NCBI GenBank assembly: GCA_950295325.1
Contig: OX485805.1
Span: 31,731,501-31,795,500, forward strand
DNA from: Polytrichum commune
Lineage: Eukaryota > Streptophyta > Polytrichopsida > Polytrichales > Polytrichaceae
Length of the DNA stretch: 64,000 nt
Reading direction: 5' to 3'
Shown: in pieces, positions 58,526 to 64,000 of the stretch
How the letters are laid out: every line of letters begins with the position of its first letter
Numbering within the stretch: position 1 is the first letter of the stretch
The notes under the pieces: model-generated
The model's input: only the letters and a program-made list of their open reading frames with translations
Told to the model about the DNA's origin: nothing
Databases searched by the model: none
Program-made: the position numbers and the translations under genes

Positions 58526-59391
58526 GGCGTTGAGATTGGGAGCAAAGAATTGGAACACAATAGAGTTTTACAAAAGTTCCTCTTCTTCAAAGGCCTTTTT
58601 CTATTAAGACCTCAATACACCTCGTGACGCAGCTTAAGTTTGAAACATAAATGAAACTCCTCTGTATACCAAGATATGAGTCCTTGGCAATCTTCATACA
58701 TCACTGGAAGAAATATGCAAATCTACCACTGTGATAGATTTGCAACTTTTCTAACGACCTAGGACAATTTCCAATCATGCAGGCCAATTACCAAGAACTT
58801 ATGTGCTTGTAGGGTCTTTCAATCATCTCTCTCTCTTCAAAGACCTTCAGAATAGTGAAACTTATTGTGTTGACTTGCGGTTCCAAGTCACTAATGTAAA
58901 AGTCAGTTTCACTTATTGACATGTGGAGACACATGATGGCTAAATAAAGAAATACATTCATACATCAACTGGCAATAAAGGAAAAACAAGAAGCATGAAG
59001 GATGCACCTGCCCTGTATGGCTTGATGCAATGGTATTGATGAAATGCAGCATTCATTATATTAAATGGGCAAGTGCCACATCCCTAGTAACACTAGAGTA
59101 CCGATGCTCCAGTATTATCTATGCAATGCAAATCCTCAATAACAATGTACTTATGGTGCAATAGGGGTGGAAAAGTGGACAGCCATGTGACAATATCATA
59201 AGAGGAAATTAACTAGACACTCGTGCACACTGCTGTGGGTGATGCAATGAATTTCTCTCAATGTCATTTGACATATATCATACTCCACTACTCAGTCAGT
59301 CTACGGTTACAACTGCCACAAAATTTCACTAGACTCACATTATGCACCTTCAAAAAAATAAAATCACTGATTTGGTGACTACACTAAACAT

Positions 59392-59540
59392 CTTATTTAA
59401 TGTGGCCCACAATATTCATCATCAACCCACATTAATTGCCTTGCAATCACTGGGTGGCAAATAGAAAGGGTGCCACAAAGACCACTTTAATTCACATGGC
59501 ACACCAATTTAAATGTCACATTGAATAAGAATATTCAGTG
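59392..59540. mobile_element. F3 element, short copy f
   Basis: About 150 bp: 'cactaaacatcttatttaat' 'gtgg' and 'cacattgaataagaatattc' 'agtg'. An internally deleted or independent small version; both ends keep the imperfect palindrome. Confidence 0.6.
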
Positions 59541-59586
59541 TAGTTTTTGTGTTGAAGTCAATTGCACCCTGAATGCCAAGGATTAC

Positions 59587-59717
59587 CTGGAAAAGGCCCC
59601 GGGCAAACCTTGCGGAGTGAAAAGTCTCTAGATTTTGAGGGAAGATTGATAGTTGGCAGTTTTGTATTCAACAAATATGTCATCTGACCAGTGAAATCAG
59701 GTCCTCCAAAAAAGCAC
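59587..59717 (-). pseudogene. Possible isolated exon remnant, unrecognised
   Basis: Minus-strand stretch bounded by a weak acceptor (...TGTGTGAAAG) and a good donor (CCAG|GTAATC). It reads CFFGGPDFTGQMTYLLNTKL.. ending KVCPGPFPG. It sits downstream of the 61-64 kb gene on the same strand and could be a later exon of it, or chance. Confidence 0.18.
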
Positions 59718-60235
59718 CTTTCACACAACAAACAACATAAGTTAGCTACCCAAAACATTCCACTATAAACTCTCAAGTCCCTTGTTCCCAAACCTAATGT
59801 TTTCTTGTAAAGAGTAATGTGAGACCCAGAGACTCTTGATCCTTTTGATTATTAGTCATCAACATCAGCTAGAGTCATGGATTGAGCTGAATAACACTCC
59901 TGGATGTGCTAATTTTCCTTTTCCTTTCACGGAAGTGTCTAGACTCATCAACTTCCACATAATTTCATTTGCAAAGGAATTATCTCAAAACATCTAGATT
60001 TCCAGAAGTAAAAGCAAGCAATTCAATCCTCCTTACTGAACTGTAAGGAGACAAGTTTACGCCTGTAAGATTATCTCTAACAATCACTGTAAAAGAATTC
60101 TCTCCATTATCGGCTTTCTAATTTTGGGGGGAGCAAAGTTTCACCCATAAAGCCTGAATGTTATCCAAAACTGTATCGCCCACCTAGTATTGAGATGGAG
60201 GCAACCCTTTAAACCCTTAATCACCCTCGAAAATT

Positions 60236-60437
60236 GAGAGATCATGGAATTTGAAGGGTTGTCTATGAATAATCAATGGCCAATGAAGATTTATGATTAT
60301 TATGGACTTTCTATGTGGAATGAGCATGCGGCATTGGCCCAAAAACATTGAAAGCCAATTGTTGAGAGAGTTATTAACAGTGACCTTAGGAGTTGCTCTG
60401 AAGATGCCATTGCCGCATTGGGTAGCACCTGAGAAGG
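60236..60437 (+). pseudogene. Coding-like fragment with two in-frame TGA codons, unrecognised
   Basis: Frame beginning ATGGAATTTGAAGGG reads naturally as protein: MNNQWPMKIYDYYGLSMWNE, then HAALAQKH, a TGA, then KPIVERVINSDLRSCSEDAI followed by AALGST and a second TGA. Both TGAs precede codons that continue sensibly, and each could come from CGA by C-to-T change at a methylated CpG. No family recognised. The opposite strand is also open, so the coding call rests on the protein-like composition only. Confidence 0.35.
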
Positions 60438-60640
60438 TTAGTGATCTTTGCATACATGTTCATGACAGTCTGACCCAGGACTGTTGAATCCTCAAAATTA
60501 GAAAGCCAAATACAAATATGGTGAAGAGCTCACAATCATAACTTGAGTGGCCTCCTCTGCGTAGTTCGAGTTTACAAACCCACAGCTAACTCAAAAATTT
60601 ATGAGCTGTGATCCTTTTCTTTTCTCTGCAGAAGACATGC

Positions 60641-60835
60641 AAATTACTCAGGAGAGAAGAATTGAATAGAATCAAAGTTGAAGACATTCACACACTTGTA
60701 ATAGTTAGACCCTGGTCTCTTGAGATGATCTGTAGCATAGCAGCAAGGGAGAAGCTCAAACATGTTTTTGTTAGACAGTTGATTCCTTCTGAGTCAGGGA
60801 AGGAATGCCATATCATAAGGATATATTCTTGAGTG
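60641..60835 (+). CDS. Possible terminal exon of an unrecognised plus-strand gene or pseudogene
   Basis: A strong polypyrimidine-AG acceptor (TTTTCTTTTCTCTGCAG) is followed by about 64 codons ending in a stop: KTCKLLRREELNRIKVEDIH, then LVIVRPWSLEMI and ..KLKHVFVRQLIPSESGKECHIIRIYS-type sequence. The composition is protein-like (charged amphipathic stretch, then hydrophobic VIV core). It lies 200 bp downstream of the TGA-broken fragment on the same strand and may be the same decayed gene. No family identified. Confidence 0.35.
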
Positions 60836-61022
60836 TGGACCTACTAAGGGCAAACGTTCATGTACGGTGCTTAGACACTAATCTTCTTCCATTATGACAC
60901 TGCACAACTTACTGAACTTGTCTTTTCCTTCATTGAAAGTATGAAGTAGGAGTATAACTTGATTCATAACAATACTTATGGTATTCTCTTACAAGATAGA
61001 ACCAAATTGGAGAACTATATTG

Positions 61023-61400
61023 CATAAGCTAGATGGATCTTAAATGGTTACTTTCTCTGACTAACCCACTTTTAGGAAATGAAACACACGATAGTACAAG
61101 ATGGTTAGCAAATCCAATCAAGGGTGTAGCCACTTTCCTCATCATTTTGGAGCTCATATGAATATCTCATTCATTATCAAAGTGAAGATTCTTGTGCTCA
61201 TTAAATGGTCATATCAGTCTCCTCCCCTCCCCCCCCCCCCCTGCCCCACATATGTTGACTACTGAGCCTAGAACACTTATCATTATTTGAGCACATAGTC
61301 CAATCTCTTTTTGCTAACCATCCTTGAGGCCACAGCTAACCACATACCACTCAAATATAGCTGTCTGATTAAGAAAAGTAACCGAATAAGGGTTGTGTAC
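61023..61400 (+). repeat. F4 repeat next to the 3' side of the 61-64 kb gene
   Basis: Begins 'aagctagatggatcttaaat' 'ggttac', ends 'gtaaccgaataagggttgtg' 'taccttag'. It contains a 13-C run at 61229-61241 at the same family position as the run at 3386. It probably lies in an intron or 3' region of the minus-strand gene. Confidence 0.7.
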
Positions 61401-61467
61401 CTTAGAAGATATGAAATTGTTCCATATGACATGGAATGACAAGGGGAGGGAGGCAGGGGGAACTGAC

Positions 61468-63800
61468 CAGTTGGGCCTTAAGAAGGTGAAGAGGGACAAC
61501 TGCTTGTGCCTCACTTCCAGTCTTCATCTGTGCCTTTCTCCGAATCTCTTCGTCCTGCCAATGTGCCTTTAATTTACGCCATGCGACAGGATGTGCATTT
61601 TTGGGGCACGTAATCTGCTTTGTGGGACCAAAATATAGTTGTTTTAAACGAGCCCTCTCAGAGTCCAACTGATGCAAAACGCAATCATTGAAGCCCGAGT
61701 CACTTACTGAATGATTCACATACTTGTATTTCGCCTCCATGTACACACGCAGGTTATTCATCTCTTGAGGATTCTGGTTCTGCAAGGAGACAATGGATAC
61801 ATCAAGGAACCGCGGTACTGCTAATCTGAGATCACGATCCCACTGAAGCTTCCCCTCGCACGACTCATCTATAGTTCCATTGGACTTGACTTCCACTTTG
61901 CGTCGCTTCAGAGCTTGTGATTTCCTTTTATGTCGAACAGTATCCCATTCCGTGTGCTCTTTTGTTCCAAGTGACCCATTTGAGAGCCGCTCCTTCTCCA
62001 CAGGGACGGGAGGTCCTGTTGATGCATTTGTGTTATCTGCACAACTCCAGGGAGGTCACCCCCTTGTCAAGTTCAAAGTCGTGTGCAATAAAGATGCAAG
62101 TAATACTTTGTAATACACATTTCAAAATTGGTCAAAAAATTCTGAATTTGTCTTCCATTGGTAAGTATTCATGTTATCTATTACACATCAAAAGATGGTA
62201 ACCAAATTTGCTAGTCCTATTTGTATGAAACCTACCGTTTCTAGCTAGAGTAACGTAGAAAATAACTAAAAATATTAAATGTAGATAAGTAAACTGTTCA
62301 CAAAATTTCACAAAAAGAGTTACTCTTAAATTCAATGGGACTTTTCGTTGAGAGTCAGTCCCCTATGATTTTTCATGCAATAAACATACAAGTAATACTT
62401 TGTATACACATTGAGGGCCAAACTCACTTTAGCACCCCTTGGAATGCCAAAACAAGTTTGACCCCCAATGAACCAATATCACATCTTCCTCATTCAAACT
62501 TCCACACTACTACCTCCAAGCATGCACCAAAAATCATCTAAAATGAAAGGTACTGTATGCAAAACAACTAGCTCCCGACCATATATAGTTATGTTGAGTT
62601 CGAGAATAACTCTAATACATTGAATGTAGTATACTAACATGCGGGGAGTGACCCAGAGAATCAACACCAAATAAGGAAGTAGTACCATTTTCTGCAGACT
62701 CCACAGAGACTGGAGGAGGGGAAACTTGTATTGCAACTGAAGGAATTATTGGCGCTACACTCGGAGTGACAACTTGTGATGAAGCTTGCAATGCTGGCCC
62801 TGAGCTCCATGCACATCTTGGCCAAGTCCATGATGAGGGATGCATTTGGCCCCACCAGGGAGGAGGAAGAGGAGGGTGTTGGCCGGCAGAGAATTGCACC
62901 CAGGGCGAGGGGACAGGTGGAGGATGAGGTGGCCACCATGGTGTAGGGTGCAGCGGGTTACCAGGAAATGCTCCATATTGGGGCTTCTCACAAGGAACCT
63001 GCAGTTTACAAAACTCCTCTCCACATTCAGAGGACTTCCATGTGAAACTAAGGGGCACTTTGCACCAGAGCTTGAGGGCCTAAGGCTTGAATGGATGAAC
63101 AAAGTTACATGGATTCCTACATGGCATGCAACACAATGGATGATGTTTCATGGTCTTCTGGATTTTGTGTCAAGCCCACCTCAAAGATGTGGGTTTAACA
63201 CAAAACTACAAGACCATGACACTTCAAAACCTCACAACCATGGTGTAGACTGCAGCTTACACGCACTGGGATCAGCAGTAGGAATGGCTATTGTTGGAAA
63301 AGAATGTAGTGAGCTACCAGGAATGCTCCATATTGGGGACTCTTACAAGGAACCTGCAATTTACAATATTATTCTCCACATTCAGAGGACTTACCTGTGA
63401 AACTCAGAGGCACTTTACATAAGAGCTTGAGGGCCCATGACCATTGAAATCTAAAATCTCTCATTGGAAGATTATGCCAAGACCATCTCACTTCCCTTTT
63501 TAACACTAGACCTTGAGGGACTACAGGACCAAGGGGGTTTAGTTGGATGAATGAACCTGCATGGCATGGATAATGATTCATGGTCTACTGGATTTTAAAT
63601 CAAGCCCACCTCAAAGAGGTGGGTCTAACACAAAACCGGGAGACCATGAAACTTCAAAATCTCACGATTCTTACACCTGACAACCATGGTGTAGGCTGCA
63701 GCTTACATGCACTGGGATCGGCCGTAGGAAGGGCTATTGTTTGAAAAGAACGTAGTGGGTTACCAGGATATGCTCCATATTGGGGCTTCTTACAAGTAAC
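61468..63800 (-). CDS. Unrecognised gene, Pro/Trp-rich N-terminal part plus possible transposase-related region; partial
   Basis: Minus-strand gene model from three in-phase pieces: 63675-63800 (42 codons, phase 0 both ends), 62635-62998 (121 codons +1) and 61468-62036 (2 + 189 codons). The first two both begin with a VxCxKPQYGAxPGNP-type motif. The second is rich in PWWPPHPPP-type proline/tryptophan repeats. The third starts with a basic KRKSQALKRRK stretch (possible nuclear localisation signal), followed by WDRDLRLAVPRFLD, then SERARLKQLYFG, then WRKLKAHWQDEEIRRKAQ. That order weakly resembles proteins annotated as plant En/Spm (Ptta/Transposase_24) related; I cannot confirm this. Splicing after 61468 (GTCAGT donor) is likely because the read-through to the stop near 61402 looks non-coding. 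No ATG is identified, so the 5' end is probably beyond 64,000 or further upstream. Could be a domesticated or decayed transposase. Confidence 0.5.
62317..62613. mobile_element. MITE family F7, copy 3, in an intron of the 61-64 kb gene
   Basis: Left end GAGTTACTCTTAAATTCAA, right end TTGAGTTCGAGAATAACTC, with the family interior ('cagtcccctatgattttt', 'tttgacccccaatgaacca', 'caagcatgcaccaaaa'). It ends about 21 bp from the proposed splice donor of the exon at 62635-62998. Non-coding. Confidence 0.7.
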
Positions 63801-63870
63801 CTGCAGTTTACAATACTTTTCTCCATTCAGGGGACTTGCATGTGAAACTAACCATGTCTTGAATAAAGAG
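62940..63870. repeat. Threefold duplicated exon plus F1-like repeat module
   Basis: Three copies of the block 'taccagga..atgctccatattgggg' to 'cattcagaggacttncatgtgaaact' lie at about 62958-63050, 63315-63405 and 63757-63850. The first two are each followed by a stretch related to family F1 ('gcactttncanaagagcttgagggcc', 'catggtctnctggatttt', 'caagcccacctcaaaga'). The modules are about 350-450 bp apart. Confidence 0.8.
63236..63353 (-). pseudogene. Frameshifted duplicate exon of the 61-64 kb gene
   Basis: Closely matches the exon at 63675-63800: same acceptor context, same VPCK start and the same 'gatcccagtgcgtgtaagctgcag' interior. A base is missing in the GCATTCCTGG part (GCATATCCTGG in the intact copy), shifting the frame and giving an early TAG. 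The donor region is also changed. It is the middle one of three exon copies. Confidence 0.65.
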
Positions 63871-64000
63871 AAGAAGACTAGGAATACTAGGAACACGGGC
63901 CAGCTGCATTGTTGTTGAGTTAAGGAATTTGAGCCCTTTTACAGTAGCGCTCAAGTTGAGAGCTTGAATTTGCAATTTTCGGGAGTTTGATACTTGGAGT

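Larger units (their letters stand above)
57601..60235. other. Gene-free or intronic stretch
   Basis: Apart from the dispersed repeat (58170), F3 copy f (59392) and a doubtful minus-strand exon (59587), no feature is supported. If the GC island and the 60.2-60.84 kb fragments belong to one plus-strand gene, this would be intronic. Confidence 0.35.

Noticed and set aside
60236-60437. Selenocysteine readthrough at the two TGA codons
   Set aside because: Land plants lack selenoprotein machinery; CpG decay of a pseudogene is simpler.

Overview
The window looks like nuclear DNA from a land plant with a large, repeat-rich genome. The evidence is one complete, intron-rich plant-specific gene (a brassinosteroid-signalling kinase, BSK), long AT-rich intergenic stretches with no long reading frames, and many short non-autonomous transposons with terminal inverted repeats (TIRs). 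I cannot name the species. Low gene density (one clear gene, one probable gene and some gene fragments in 64 kb) and the MITE load would suit a fern, gymnosperm or other large-genome plant, but that is inference. Most long six-frame reading frames here are chance; several begin with GTG or TTG rather than ATG.

Layout. 1-11.2 kb: gene-free, with a purine-rich repeat zone, an inverted pair of a dispersed repeat (family F4), a ~130-bp tandem array (3.96-5.39 kb), a MITE (5.7 kb) and a 946-bp TIR element (7,995-8,940). 11.7-19.2 kb, minus strand: a BSK gene whose ten coding exons I joined by hand; every junction keeps frame and gives a 489-residue protein with an MGC start, a degenerate kinase domain and C-terminal TPRs. 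Its presumed leader/promoter side (19.2-20.75 kb) holds simple repeats and a diverged tandem array. 20.8-56.3 kb: gene-free, packed with recurring repeat families. F1 is PIF/Harbinger-like with GGGCC... ends; F2/F6 have ...CTCATCCAT ends; F3 has CACTA... ends that are themselves palindromic; F4 is a ~375-bp dispersed repeat; F5 has GGGTGGGTTTACA ends; F8 and F9 are single MITEs. The stretch also holds a ~1-kb direct duplication, a 3 x 141-bp array and a ~208-bp array of about seven units. 56.4-57.6 kb: a GC-richer island that may be the start of an unrecognised plus-strand gene. 60.2-60.84 kb: plus-strand coding-like pieces, one with two in-frame TGA codons. 61.4-63.8 kb, minus strand: a probable gene with a proline/tryptophan-rich part and a region weakly resembling plant En/Spm-type transposase-associated proteins. 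Its 5' part shows a threefold exon-plus-repeat duplication and may continue beyond the window.

How things fit together. The BSK product should be a membrane-anchored pseudokinase-type scaffold in receptor-kinase signalling. A third MITE family, F7, was found in three places, all inside introns (two in BSK, one in the 61-64 kb gene). I found no coherent multi-gene system, CRISPR array, rRNA or convincing tRNA. The best leads are the exon triplication interleaved with F1-like repeats, the palindromic ends of F3, recurrent C-run expansion inside F4, and tandem arrays next to gene starts.
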